DNA of 64,000 nt, taken from Rhizoctonia solani. Its lineage: Eukaryota > Basidiomycota > Agaricomycetes > Cantharellales > Ceratobasidiaceae. The notes under the pieces are model-generated. The model saw only the letters and a program-made list of their open reading frames with translations. It made no database searches and was not told the DNA's origin. Shown here in pieces: positions 1 to 10,726 of this stretch. Within the stretch, counting starts at the first letter, position 1. The number at the start of each line of letters is the position of its first letter. The stretch covers positions 558,001 through 622,000 of the forward strand of contig NC_057384.1 of assembly GCF_016906535.1 (NCBI RefSeq), written 5' to 3'. The translations under genes and the position numbers were made by a program.

Positions 1-1377
1 CGCGCGTTTAAGGATTACAAAATGGAGGCAGGTCTACTGTTCTATCAAGGACGCATTGTAGTCCCTGATGCGGGCTCTCTGAGAACGGATCTACTCCGGA
101 TATTCCACAATAGTCCCCTGGCAGGGCACCCTGGCAGACAACGCACCCTAGAACTAGTTTCGCGCAACTACTACTGGCCAGGCATGCGAGCAGATACATA
201 CTGGCACGTGGACTCCTGTGAAACTTGCCAACGAATCCGAAAGCCAAAATACGCCTCCATTCCCCCACAGCCACTTGAACTCCCATCCAGACCATGGCAA
301 CACGTCTCCTATGACATGATTGTGGATTTGCCTAGGGATGGAAACAATGACTCCATCCTAGTCATAGTGGATAGCTTTACTAAATACGGTATCTTTGTTA
401 AATGCTCCAAAAAACTCAAGGCACCTGAACTTGCGGAGCTGTTCCTGGAACATGTATGGAAACGTCATGGGATGCCGGAAAAGACTATATTGGATAGGGG
501 CAGGGTTTTCAATAACAAGTTCTTACGGGCCCTGTACAAGCAATTAGGCATTGATCCTCACTTCTCCTCCGCCTATCACCCCCAGAGCGACGGACAAACG
601 GAACGGGTAAACCCCTCTATTGAACATTTTCTGAGGGCTTACTCCAGCATCAATCAAAGGGACTGGACGAGATGGCTCCCAATGGCGGAATTTGCGTACA
701 ACAACGCCGTACATAGCAGTACGGGGAAAACTCCGTTCAAAGCCTTATATGGATGGGAACCTTCCCTAACCCCGTCCAACGTACCAACAGACGTCCCGGA
801 AGCCAATGAGCTAGCTCAGACAATGGAAGCCCAGTGGAGGGAAGTAGGAGCGGCACTCCGGCAATCTAAGACAAGAATGACCGCCGGAGAAGAAGGAAGC
901 CCAACCACATTTGAAATAGGAGAAGAAGTGTGGCTTGATGCCAAAAACGTTAACCTCAAAACCTTGAGCCCCAAACTATCAGAACAACGCTTGGGACCCT
1001 TCAAAGTTTCTGAGAGGATCTCTGACCAAGCATACCAACTTGAACTCCCCCCAACTATGCGTATCCACAATGTCTTCTATGTGGGGCTGTTATCAAAGGT
1101 CAGAAAAGATGACAAACGCGCCTTTGAGAATCGCCCTCCTCCAGTCACTGTGGACAGAGAGGAAGAATACAAAGTAGAAGGGATAACAGACATGGAAGAA
1201 AGAAACGGAAAATGGTTCTTCAGAGTCAAATGGAAGGGCTATGGGTCAGAAGAAAATACGTGGGAACCCCAGGAAAACCTCAAAAACGCGGGAAAAATTT
1301 TGAGGAAGTTTGAAGAAGAAATGAGAAAGAAGGCCCTTGGCGCTGCCAAGGCCCTTAGAGGGGGGGCAGTGTTGTAG
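1..1377 (+). CDS. Family A Gypsy pol, C-terminal part (integrase and chromodomain), element A1, cut by window edge
   Basis: The frame is open from base 1 to the TAG at 1375-1377. It encodes the integrase zinc-binding region (H...H in NSPLAGHPGRQRTLEL, then CETCQ), the catalytic core (D in VIVDSF, D in LDRGRVF, E in QTERVN), the C-terminal GPF/Y module (RLGPFKV) and a chromodomain (EYKVEGITDMEER, FRVKWKGYGSEENTWEP). In chromoviruses integrase inserts the cDNA and the chromodomain helps target chromatin. The protease, RT and RNase H parts lie left of the window. A purine-rich tract (GAGGGGGGGCAG) precedes the 3' LTR. No stop interrupts this part, so the copy may be fairly young; its 5' half cannot be judged. 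Confidence 0.93.
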   Translation, partial: RAFKDYKMEAGLLFYQGRIVVPDAGSLRTDLLRIFHNSPLAGHPGRQRTLELVSRNYYWPGMRADTYWHVDSCETCQRIRKPKYASIPPQPLELPSRPWQHVSYDMIVDLPRDGNNDSILVIVDSFTKYGIFVKCSKKLKAPELAELFLEHVWKRHGMPEKTILDRGRVFNNKFLRALYKQLGIDPHFSSAYHPQSDGQTERVNPSIEHFLRAYSSINQRDWTRWLPMAEFAYNNAVHSSTGKTPFKALYGWEPSLTPSNVPTDVPEANELAQTMEAQWREVGAALRQSKTRMTAGEEGSPTTFEIGEEVWLDAKNVNLKTLSPKLSEQRLGPFKVSERISDQAYQLELPPTMRIHNVFYVGLLSKVRKDDKRAFENRPPPVTVDREEEYKVEGITDMEERNGKWFFRVKWKGYGSEENTWEPQENLKNAGKILRKFEEEMRKKALGAAKALRGGAVL

Positions 1378-1951
1378 ACACACTTGATACCAGGGAATTT
1401 ATTCCTATTTTCTTGCTTTTAAACGAAGGATAACGGACAACATTTTCAATCACGTGACTTTGGCGCTTATACCATACGCTAAGCGCCAAGCCACGTCCCC
1501 CTCCACGCTTACCTCAGCATACGTAGCCACCTCCACCTGATGACATCACTATGACACGTCAGTGACACGTATGCATGAGTAAGGCCAACTGCGGATTGGG
1601 GTTCTTATTGGTTATGGTATTGCATATCTTGTATTTGTAATTAGTTCTCTCCTGTAATATATAAGGAGGCCAACCAACCATGGTAACACCCAGGTTGATT
1701 ACCTCTTGTTGCATCTACCCATTGTACAAGGACCTTAGGTCCAGTAATTACTTAGTTACTTAGTCTCAGGTCGCCTTAAGCAACTTCTTGGTTGTACTTA
1801 GCTAGCTTGCCATTGCCCTTATAGGCTTGGTTGCCGTAGTATAGTTGGTTGTTGTTGTAGGTAGCTTGCCCACCGCCTTAAGCGGTTCTTACTTAGTCTT
1901 ACCCGGCCGCAAGCGCCCACCTCCTTGACGTCCTTACAGACGTCTAGGACA
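1370..1951 (+). repeat. LTR-A, 3' LTR of element A1
   Basis: It starts TGTTGTAGACAC right after the polypurine tract and ends GTCTAGGACA, obeying TG...CA. It contains a CACGTG box followed by an inverted GGCGCTTA/TAAGCGCC pair, a TATA box (ATATATAAGG) and, about 33 nt further on, AGGTTGATTACCT, which matches the family A primer-binding site in reverse complement. The following AGGCC is the expected TSD; the left copy lies outside the window. Confidence 0.9.
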
Positions 1952-2081
1952 AGGCCTTGGTCATTGTTAGTTAGTAGCTAGATGTTGTAGGGTAGACACC
2001 ACTGCTGTAAGCGGTTTTTACTTGTATTCCACACAGCCACAAGCACCTGCATCCCTGACGTCCTTTCAGACGTTTAGGACA
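1952..2081 (+). repeat. Tail of an older LTR-A into which A1 inserted
   Basis: This resembles the last quarter of LTR-A (GTAAGCGGTTTTTACTTG, CCACAAGCACC, CAGACGTTTAGGACA) but has several CpG-type changes. It follows directly on A1's 3' LTR, so A1 most likely inserted into an existing LTR-A; the left part is off the window. Confidence 0.65.
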
Positions 2082-2341
2082 CTCAGAACTTGACCTCTTA
2101 TCCCCATCCCACATCTACTACCCTAAGACATACAATTAAGAGTATTGCCTGAGAGCATACCAGTCCCTGTCAAAGGTTCCTTGCCCTGCTATCTTTATAG
2201 CATTAGTGCACTTTACTATATTGGTCTAGTCCAAACCCTTATCTGGCAATTGCCTTGAGCATTGTTGGATCCCACTAGCTGATAAGTCCTATATTAGGCA
2301 AAAGCTTGTTGGGCTTTACCTTGTGGTAGTTGTTGGCTCTG
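2082..2341. other. Unassigned sequence hosting element B0
   Basis: No coding region or repeat is recognised. It continues at 21512 after B0 is removed; CTCTG at 2337-2341 is the left TSD of B0. It may be degenerate internal sequence of an older element. Confidence 0.4.
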
Positions 2342-2847
2342 TGTTACAATCTCCCAAAATATACCATCGGATTTGCCTCATTTTTCTCTTATTTTTACTA
2401 TTTTTTTACGAACTTGTTATCTTATGTTTTCTGATCACGTGATCTCGGCGCCTATTATGCCGAGATGCCGCGCCGAGATGCCGTGCCAAGGGCGCTTAGG
2501 AGAAATTCACGCTTCTGCACAGTCCGCAGCACGCTTCTCATTTGTCATTTGTACTTCTTTTCTCACGCGCACAGACCATGTAGATAGTGTGCATTGTCTA
2601 TATATACCGCAGGGAAATTGCTTGGAAACACCAAGTTGATTTTACCTTGTCTCTTATTCACTAGAGAAGGTAGCCAGCCAGCTAAGTAGCCGGCCCCCAG
2701 TAGTAACAGTAACACTCACCCCTTTACTTGACCTACCACACCTCCAGGCCTCAGGCCCCACCGCCATCAGTAGTTAGTAGTAAACAGCCTTAAGCAGTAT
2801 TAGATAGCCTTAGATAAGTAGATTACAAGCAGTGTCTGTAGTAGTTA
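2342..2847 (+). repeat. LTR-B, left part of B0 5' LTR
   Basis: It starts TGTTACAATCTCCC and matches 20949-21450. It breaks at AGTTA (2843-2847), the TSD of solo LTR-C; the last 53 bp lie at 17250-17302. Confidence 0.88.
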
Positions 2848-3430
2848 TGTTATAGAGTAGGGTTTTAGGGACTATGTAATTAAGTACAAAATATAATAAA
2901 GTGATTAATAGATAAGTTATCTATGGATATAAAAGGCAATAGACTAGCTATATAAGGGTAAATTAGGTTAGCAATCAGGGTGATCCCTACACTTAACAAG
3001 TAATCAAGCGATTACTGCAGATACAGGTGGTTGGTTATGCTTATACCTATAGTATGAAAGTTAGTATTGAGTCTTAGTTACCTACTACAATTTATCTGGA
3101 TTTGTTAGTAATTTATTTGACTGAGATTGCACTCAGTTAAGGTGTATATGCCGCTCTCAAGGCCTTAAACTCTCCCAACTGACTTACTCAAGAGGTTCAA
3201 GGTCGCCCTAGAGCCTTTCCTAGCTACCCAGTATCTGTTGGGACCTTGCTAGAGGCTATATGCGCCAAGATACCTTACAGGTTAAGTTCAGTGAGCTTAA
3301 GAGGCTAAGAAAGCGAAATAAGACACTCTAAACTAAGTAAAGAAGATCTAATAGATCTTCAAGTTCACACAAGGGGTAAGAATGGGATGAAAAGAAGGTT
3401 GTATTCAAAGGGTCTCCCTCAGGGGGTTTA
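2848..3430 (+). repeat. LTR-C solo copy 1, left part
   Basis: It starts TGTTATAGAG and shares ATCAGGGTGATCCCTA and GAGGCTATATGCGCCAA with the second copy at 34505-35610. It is broken at GTTTA (3426-3430), the TSD of B1, and continues at 16521-17244. TSD AGTTA (2843-2847 and 17245-17249) flanks the whole LTR. Confidence 0.8.
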
Positions 3431-3991
3431 GGTCGTACACCACTGTAATGTGGGTACTTGCTAGTGGCGGGCGCTTAAGGCCGTAACTACTACAACACTG
3501 CTTATCTAATCTACTGTATCTAAGGCTATACTACTGGTTGCGTAAGGCAACTATCTACTATCTACTGGCGGAGGGGGCTTAGCCCGGGAGGTGTGGTGAG
3601 CGCAATAAGTGGGGTTAACTTTGGAACTACTATGGGGCCGGCTACTTAGCTGGCTGGGGATGTTCCTCCTCAATGATATGAGACAAGGTAAAATTGACTT
3701 GGTGTCTCCAAGCGATTTCCCTGCTGTATATATAGACAAAACATACTATCTACATGGTCTGTGCGTGTGAGAGAAAGAAGTAACTAAGACAAATGAGAAG
3801 CGTGCTGCGGGCTGCGCAGAAGCGTGGATTTCTCCTAAGCGCCCTTGGCACGGCATCTCGGCGCGGCATCTCGGCATAATAAGCGCCGAGATCACGTGAT
3901 TGAAAAACAAAAGATATCAAGTCCGTAAAAAATACTAAAAATATCAGAAAAATCGTGCGAGTCCAATGGTATATGTTAGGAGGTTATAACA
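3431..3991 (-). repeat. LTR-B, 3' LTR of B1
   Basis: This is the antisense copy, ending AGGAGGTTATAACA next to the polypurine tract (TTGCCCCCCC on the + strand). TATA box, CACGTG box and GGCGCTTATTATGCCGAG repeats are present. Confidence 0.92.
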
Positions 3992-4001
3992 TTGCCCCCC
4001 C

Positions 4002-6641
4002 TTAAAGGCTCTTGGCGGAGTCACGAGCCTTTTTCAGTCGTGACTTGTTAAATCGTTGGATTTCCTCTTGGCTGTGCTCTAGGAGTTCTTCCGGTTCCCA
4101 GGAATTGTCTTCCGGGCCATAACCCTTCCATTTGATTAGGTAGAACCATTTCCCCCGTTGTCTTTTGGAGTCGATAATTTGTTCCACCTCATACTCTTCT
4201 TCCCCTTCTATTGTTTCAGGAGGGGGTTTCTCTGGAAATGGTTGACTTGGGGATATGTGTACCCTGGATAACAAACCCACATAGAATACGTCGTGGATTT
4301 TAAGGGTTTCTGGTAGTTTGAGGCGGTACGCGTGACTGGATACCTTCTCTAATACCTCAAAGGGACCTAGTTGCTTGGGGTCTAACTTGTTGGAATTTGT
4401 CCTAAGTTCTACGTTTTTCCCATCTAGCCAAACTTTTTCCCCTATTAAATATTCCGGGACTGTTCCTTTATCCCTTGTCATCCGTTCCTTGCTCATTCTG
4501 AGGGCTGCTTCGGCTTCCTTCCATTCCCTGGCTAGGGTATCTGCCACGAGGTCTGCTTCTGGGACGTTTGCAGGGATGTTTGACGGGTTCATGATTGGGT
4601 TTCTGCCATAAATCAATTCGAATGGGGTTTTTCCAGTAGCTGAGTGCTTGGCGTTGTTATAGGCATACTCCGCAAGTGGTAACCACTTAACCCAATCTGA
4701 ATGATCCGCTGCTACATAAGACCTTAGGTAAAACTCAATAAATTGGTTGACACGTTCCGTCTGGCCGTCTGATTCAGGGTGATAGGCCGAGGAGAAGGAA
4801 GGTTTAATCCCTAATCGTTGGTAGAGAGCCCTAAGGAATTTCCCTGTGAATGTAGTCCCTCGATCTGATATAGTTTTGACAGGGAGCCCATGAAGTTTCC
4901 AGATGTGGGAGACAAAGAGATCGGCCAAGCCCTTTGCTGAAACTTTTTTCGAGGTAGGGATGAAGTGACCTAACTTGGAGAATGAATCAATAACTACCAG
5001 GATTGCATCATGTCCTTCTGACTTGGGAAAACCCGTAATGAAATCATAGGAGATGGTGTGAAATGGAAAGGGGGGAACTTCTAAGGGTTTTAGGGCTATG
5101 ACCGGGTTGTGGGCACGACGGTTGGCTTGACAAGTGGGGCAGCATTCCACCCATTCCTTGGCGGATGACTTCATTCCCGGCCACCAGTAGTTGCGGCTCA
5201 AGAGCTCCAGGGTCCTTTGCTGGCCTGGGTGACCTGCTAGGGGGGAGTTGTGGAATTCCCTCAGTAATCGCTCCTTCAGAACCTCGGAGTCAGGGACCAC
5301 TAATTTTCCTCAATACCACAGGAGGTCTTCTTCCCAATCGTAATCTCTGTAAGCCTTTCTTATTGACGGTGGGGCGTTATCGGCGTCTTTGGTCAGGAAT
5401 TGGATGATGGGCTCCAGGGAGGGGTCTTCCCTTAGTTTAGAGCGTACTTCTGTAACAATTTCCAGCTCTTCCTCTGATGTATTTGCAAAGACCTCTGATG
5501 GTAGCATGACTTCTGGTTCTTGGGGGGTGTCAACGTAGTCCGATTGTCTGGACAAGGCGTCCGGCTTCCCTGATTGCTTTCCTGGGCGATAATGTATTTC
5601 AAAATTGAAATCGCTCAGGAATACGCGCCATCTAGCGTGCCGTCGATTGAATGTCCTTGCCTGCATCCAGTACTCAAGGTTGCGGTGATCGGTAAAGACC
5701 TGAACCGGCTTGTCTGTAGCTTCCAGGAAAATACGCCATTCCTCCAGGGCTTTGATGATAGCCAGAAGTTCTTTGTCATGGGTGTCATAGTTTCCTTCTG
5801 CCCCTGAGAATGACTTAGACATGTACGCGATTGGGTGCAATCGGTTATCTGACCCCCGCTGACTAAGAATGGCCCCCATGGCTACCCCTGAGGCGTCTGT
5901 CTCCAGGTAATAGGGGAGTTCTGGATTGGAATGGATAAGAACCGGAGATTTAGTGACAAGAGCCTTTAATTCCTGGAATGCGTCTTCCTCCGTTTTACCC
6001 CATGACCAGGGGGTTTCCTTTTTGGTGAGATTGTGTAAGGGACGCGCGACCGTGCTGAAGTTGGGAATAAAACGTCTGAGGTAATTGACAAACCCTATAA
6101 AGGCCTGGACCTGTTTGACTGTTTTGGGTTGGGGCCATGATGTAACCGCCTCAATCTTCTTCTGATCCATGGAGAAGCCCAAAGGGGAAATAACGATTCC
6201 AAGGTAATCGACCGTAGTGACATGGAAGTGACATTTTGAGAGTTTGCAAAACAACTGGTTCTTCATCAATCGTGAGAGGACTTCCCTGACATGGGAAGGG
6301 TGGTCCTCAGGTTTTTCGGAGAAGATCAGTATGTCGTCCAAATAAATGACCACTGTGACGTCGATGAGGTCCCTGAACAGGTCGTTCATGAAATGCTGGA
6401 AGGCAGCGGGGGCATTGGTAAGGCCAAACGGCATTACCAGATATTCGAATAGCCCGTATTTGGTCCTAAACGCTGTCTTCCACTCATCTCCTTCTTTGAT
6501 CCTGACGTTATTGTAGCCCCAGCGTAAGTCCAATTTAGTGAAGATCTTGGCATGCCTGAGTTTAGCCATGAGGTCGTCCTGTCTTGGTAAAGGATACACG
6601 TTCTTATGGGTAACTTCGTTCAACTTCCTGTAATTGACTAC
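4002..6641 (-). pseudogene. B1 pol, C-terminal two thirds (RT, RNase H, integrase, chromodomain) with one stop
   Basis: Two collinear frames, 4002-5300 and 5310-6641, are the same reading frame interrupted by TGA where relatives have CGC/CGG (LLWYRGK becomes WY-stop-GK). RT motif YLDDILIFS, RNase H ETDASG and TDHRNLEYW, the integrase HHCC region, the D/D/E residues (VVIDSF, SDRGTT, QTERVN) and the chromodomain (YEVEQIIDSKR, IKWKGYGPEDNSWEP) are all readable. At 6642 the frame meets element B2; pol resumes at 12905. With the stop and the insertion it cannot encode a full polyprotein. Confidence 0.9.
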
Positions 6642-7202
6642 TGTCGTGAGCCACTGTAAGGTGGTCACACACTAGTGGGTATGGGCGCTTAGGGCCGTAT
6701 CTAGTACAAAACACTGCTGACTAATCTACTAAGTAAGGCTATGCTACTACCGCTTAAGGCGGTCTACTATCTATACTACTGCGAAGGGGCCTTAGGCCTG
6801 GGAGGTGTGGTAGGTTAAATATGGGGGTTGACTACTGATGACTAATGGGGCCGGCTACTTAGCTGGCTGGTTATCCCTCCTCAATGAATATGAGACGAGG
6901 TAAAATCGACTTGGGGTCTCCAAGTGATTTCCTGCTGTATATATAGACGTAAGTGCGCTATCTACATGGTCTGTGCGCGTGAGAAAAGAAGTACATATTG
7001 GAAAAAGGAAGTATGCTGCGGACTGCGTAGAAGCGTGGGTTTCTCCTAAGCGCCCTTGGCACGGCATCTCGGCGCGGCATCTCGGCATAATAAGCGCCGA
7101 GATCACGTGATCGAAAAACAAAAGATAAAGAGTTCGTAAAAAATAGTAGAAATATCAGAAAAATCAGGCGAATCTAATGGTATATTCAAGGAGGTTGTAA
7201 CA
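6642..7202 (-). repeat. LTR-B, 3' LTR of B2
   Basis: It starts TGTCGTGAGCC on the + strand and ends GAGGTTGTAACA before the polypurine tract. Confidence 0.93.
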
Positions 7203-7213
7203 CTGCCCCCCCT

Positions 7214-10200
7214 TTAAAGGCTCTTGGCGGAGTCACGAGCCTTTTTCAGACGCAACTTGTTGAATCGTTGGATCTCCTCTTGGCTGTGTTCCAGGAGTTC
7301 TTCCGGTTCCCAGGAATTGTCTTCCGGACCATACCCCTTCCACTTGATTAGGTAAAACCATTTTCCTCGTTGTCTTTTGGAGTCAATGATTTGTTCCACC
7401 TCATATTCCTCTTCCCCTTCTATTGTTTCAGGAGGGGGTCTTTCTGGAAATGGTTGACTTGGGGATATGTATGCCTTGGATAATAATCCCACGTAGAATA
7501 CGTCGTGGATTTTGAGGGTTTCCGGCAGGTTGAGGCGGTACGCGTGGCTGGATACTTTCTCCACTACCTCAAAGGGGCCTAAACGCTTAGGGTCCAGTTT
7601 GTTGGAATTTGTCCTCAATTCTACGTTTTTTCCATCTAACCAGACTTTTTCTCCGATTGAGTATTCAGGAGTTGTTCCCTTATCCCTTGTCATTTGTTCC
7701 TTGCTCATTCTGAGAGCTGCTTCGGCTTCCTTCCATTCACGTGCTAGGGTGTCTGCCACAAGGTCTGCTTCTGGAACGTTTGCCTGGACGTTTGATGGAT
7801 TCATGACGGGATTTTGCCCATAGACTAGTTCGAAGGGGGTTTTCCCAGTAGCCGAGTGTCTAGCGTTGTTGTACGCATATTCCGCTAACGGTAGCCAGAT
7901 AGCCCAATCTGAATGGTCTGCTGCAACGTAGGATCTGAGATAGAACTCAATGAACTGGTTCACTCTTTCCGTTTGTCCGTCCGACTCCGGGTGGTAGGCT
8001 GAGGAAAAGGCCGGGTTGATTCTGAGGCGTTGGTACAGTGCCCTTAGGAATTTCCCTGTGAACGTTGTTCCACGGTCTGAGACTGTTTTGACCGGTAGTC
8101 CATGTAATTTCCAAACGTGGGTGATGAACAAGTCCGCTAGTCCCTTGGCTGTGACCTTTTTTGTGGTTGGGATGAAGTGGCCGAACTTAGAGAAGGAGTC
8201 AATTACCACTAGGATTGCATTGTAACCATTGGACTTGGGGAACCCCGTAATGAAGTCGTAGGATATTGTATGGAAGGGAAATGGGGGAACTTCCAGGGGC
8301 TTCAGGGAGATGACCGGGGCGTGCGCGCGGCGATTAGCTTGGCAGGTTGGGCAACATTTGACCCATTCCTTGGCTGAGGATTTCATTCCAGGCCACCAAT
8401 ACGTTCTGCTGATAAGCTCAAGCGTCCTCTGCTGTCCTGGGTGACCTGCCAGCGGAGAGTCATGGTATTCCTTCAATATCCGTTCCTTGAGAGGTTCCGA
8501 GTCTGGGACAACCACTTTTCCGCGGTACCATAATAGATCTTCCTCCCAGTCATAGTCTTGATAGGCTTTCCAAATAGACGGAGGTGCATTGTCCGCATCT
8601 TCTGTCAAGAACTGTATGATCGGCTCAAGGGAGGGGTCTTCCCTTAGTTTGGCGCGTACTTCAGTGACTATTTCAAGTTCTTCTTCTGACGTGTTGGCAA
8701 AGACCTCTGCTGGCAACATGACTTCCGGTTCTGGGGCCATATCAATGTAATCCGCTCGTCTAGATAAGGCATCTGGTTTACCCGACTGCTTTCCTGGGCA
8801 ATAGTGGATTTCGAAATTGAAGTCACTCAGGAAGATACGCCATCGCGCGTGTCTGCGATTGAAGGTCCGTGCCTGCATCCAGTATTCAAGGTTGCGGTGA
8901 TCTGTGAATACCTGGACTGGTTTGTCCGTAGCCTCTAAGAATATACGCCATTCCTCCAGGGCCTTGATGATGGCCAGGAGCTCCTTGTCGTGGGTATCGT
9001 AGTTTGCTTCTGCCCCTGAGAACGACTTGGACATATAGGCAATGGGATGCAATCGGTTATCGGTACCTCTTTGACTTAGAATGGCTCCCATGGCGACTCC
9101 TGATGCGTTGGTTTCTAGGTAGTAGGGCAGCTCGGGATTGGAATGGATTAAGACCGGGGATTTTGTGACCAAGGCTTTCAGTTCCTGGAACGCCGCTTCT
9201 TCAGAAGTGCCCCATGACCAAGGGGTTTCCTTCTTGGTGAGGTTGTGGAGAGGGCGTGCAACTGAGCTGAAGTTGGGGATAAAGCGTCTAAGATAGTTGA
9301 CAAAACCTAGGAAAGCCTGGACCTGCTTGACTGTTTTGGGCGTAGGCCAGGAGGTAACGGCCTCAATCTTCTTTTGATCCATGGAGAATCCTGCGGGGGA
9401 GATGACAATTCCCAAATAGTCCACTGTGGTGACGTGAAAGTAGCATTTGGACAGTTTACAGAATAGCTGGTTTTCCATGAGTCTTGACAATACTTCCCTG
9501 ACATGGTCAGGGTGTTCCTCTGGTTTCTCGGAAAAGATCAGGATGTTGTCCAAGTAGATGACCACGGTTACATCAATGAGATCCCTAAATAGGTCGTTCA
9601 TAAAATGCTGAAAGGCGGCTGGAGCGTTGGTGAGACCAAAAGGCATTACTAAATATTCAAATAGGCCGTATTTGGTTCTGAAGGCCGTCTTCCATTCGTC
9701 ACCTTCCTTGATGCGTACGTTATTGTAACCCCATCGTAAATCCAATTTGGTGAAAAGCTTAGCATTTCGGAGCTTCGCCATTAGATCATCTTGCCTGGGT
9801 AGAGGGTAAACGTTCTTGTGGGTGACGTCATTTAGTTTCCTATAGTCGACTACCAGTCTGAGGGATCCATCTGCCTTTTTGACGAACATTACCGGGGCGC
9901 CTGCTGACGAAGTACTGGGACGAATTTTGCCTGTGGCCAGTTCTTCATTGATGTGCTGTTTCAAGGCCTTGGATTCTGCATCTGTCATTCCGTATATAGG
10001 ACCTGGGGTTAGCTTGGCGTCTGGGATAAGGTCTATAGCAATGTCATACTCCCTATGTGGAGGGAGGACCTTGAATTCTTCCTTGCCGAAGACTTTGGCA
10101 AACTCGTGGTATTGTTCTGGGAGGTCTGCCAGGGTGTTGGGGTCTGCTTCTTCCTCTGATGCTATCTGTACTTGGTCTGGGAATGTAACAGTGCCGAGGG

Positions 10201-10726
10201 ACCAGTCTATAAGGGGCGACTCCTGAGTTAGCCATGTCATGCCAAGTATTGCCAGGGTATTTCCAATGGGGCAGACTAGGAAAGGAATGGTATGTGGATG
10301 GCCATTGGCCGAGACCGCGAGTTGAACCTGGTGCCATATGCGACCAGTCTGGGATATTGTACCATCTAGCATCCTCACAACTCGTGGATTTTCGAGTTGG
10401 GTTTTTGGTATTTTGAGTTTTTCTACTAAGGAGGGGGATATGAAATTGGAAGTGGCTCCTGAGTCCACCAGGGTTTTTATAGGTTCCGTCGGAAAATCAC
10501 GTAGTATCATGTCTAGAAAGAGGAGGGGTTTTTTATTCGAGTCCATAGCAATATTTACAAACTCAGACATAGATACAGGTGATTCTAAATTGGAGACCAA
10601 GGGTTTGACGGTAATCCTTGGCCTCACTCTTTTTCCGACTCGTCCTGAGCCACCTTGGCTGTTTCCTTGGGGGTTGCCTTCCAGCCATTGGGGCATTGTT
10701 TGATCCCGTGTCCCTTTTGGCCGCAC
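7214..10726 (-). CDS. B2 Gypsy Pol polyprotein, open but with altered RT and RNase H active sites
   Basis: The frame is 1170 codons, in the -1 frame relative to gag and overlapping it by about 100 nt. In order it holds an aspartic protease (LVDSGATSNFIS, ILGMTWL), RT (VDYRKLNDVTHKN, GLTNAPAAF), RNase H (YDTHDKELLAI, TDHRNLEYW), integrase HHCC (HDSPLAGHPG...CCPTC) and D/D/E core (VVIDSF, SDRGTT, QTERVN), GPF module and chromodomain (YEVEQIIDSKR, WKGYGPEDNSWEP). The RT box reads YLDN instead of YLDD (codon 9545-9547), and the first RNase H aspartate in ETDASG is N (codon 9107-9109). Both are GAC to AAC at a CpG. In this family those residues bind catalytic metal, so I infer an inactive enzyme. 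Translation is probably as Gag-Pol, so the first ATG-like codon need not be used. Confidence 0.93.
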   Translation of the reverse strand: MRPKGTRDQTMPQWLEGNPQGNSQGGSGRVGKRVRPRITVKPLVSNLESPVSMSEFVNIAMDSNKKPLLFLDMILRDFPTEPIKTLVDSGATSNFISPSLVEKLKIPKTQLENPRVVRMLDGTISQTGRIWHQVQLAVSANGHPHTIPFLVCPIGNTLAILGMTWLTQESPLIDWSLGTVTFPDQVQIASEEEADPNTLADLPEQYHEFAKVFGKEEFKVLPPHREYDIAIDLIPDAKLTPGPIYGMTDAESKALKQHINEELATGKIRPSTSSAGAPVMFVKKADGSLRLVVDYRKLNDVTHKNVYPLPRQDDLMAKLRNAKLFTKLDLRWGYNNVRIKEGDEWKTAFRTKYGLFEYLVMPFGLTNAPAAFQHFMNDLFRDLIDVTVVIYLDNILIFSEKPEEHPDHVREVLSRLMENQLFCKLSKCYFHVTTVDYLGIVISPAGFSMDQKKIEAVTSWPTPKTVKQVQAFLGFVNYLRRFIPNFSSVARPLHNLTKKETPWSWGTSEEAAFQELKALVTKSPVLIHSNPELPYYLETNASGVAMGAILSQRGTDNRLHPIAYMSKSFSGAEANYDTHDKELLAIIKALEEWRIFLEATDKPVQVFTDHRNLEYWMQARTFNRRHARWRIFLSDFNFEIHYCPGKQSGKPDALSRRADYIDMAPEPEVMLPAEVFANTSEEELEIVTEVRAKLREDPSLEPIIQFLTEDADNAPPSIWKAYQDYDWEEDLLWYRGKVVVPDSEPLKERILKEYHDSPLAGHPGQQRTLELISRTYWWPGMKSSAKEWVKCCPTCQANRRAHAPVISLKPLEVPPFPFHTISYDFITGFPKSNGYNAILVVIDSFSKFGHFIPTTKKVTAKGLADLFITHVWKLHGLPVKTVSDRGTTFTGKFLRALYQRLRINPAFSSAYHPESDGQTERVNQFIEFYLRSYVAADHSDWAIWLPLAEYAYNNARHSATGKTPFELVYGQNPVMNPSNVQANVPEADLVADTLAREWKEAEAALRMSKEQMTRDKGTTPEYSIGEKVWLDGKNVELRTNSNKLDPKRLGPFEVVEKVSSHAYRLNLPETLKIHDVFYVGLLSKAYISPSQPFPERPPPETIEGEEEYEVEQIIDSKRQRGKWFYLIKWKGYGPEDNSWEPEELLEHSQEEIQRFNKLRLKKARDSAKSL

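Noticed and set aside
4002..5300. Independent integrase-chromodomain gene
   Set aside because: It is collinear and in frame with 5310-6641, separated only by a nonsense codon; part of B1 pol.
6855..7121. Open frame of 88 codons inside LTR-B, recurring in many LTR-B copies (also 12552-12818, 2373-2639, 59686-59946)
   Set aside because: It recurs because the LTRs are copies of one sequence; it spans promoter, TATA and R, has no domain, and is broken in other LTR-B copies.
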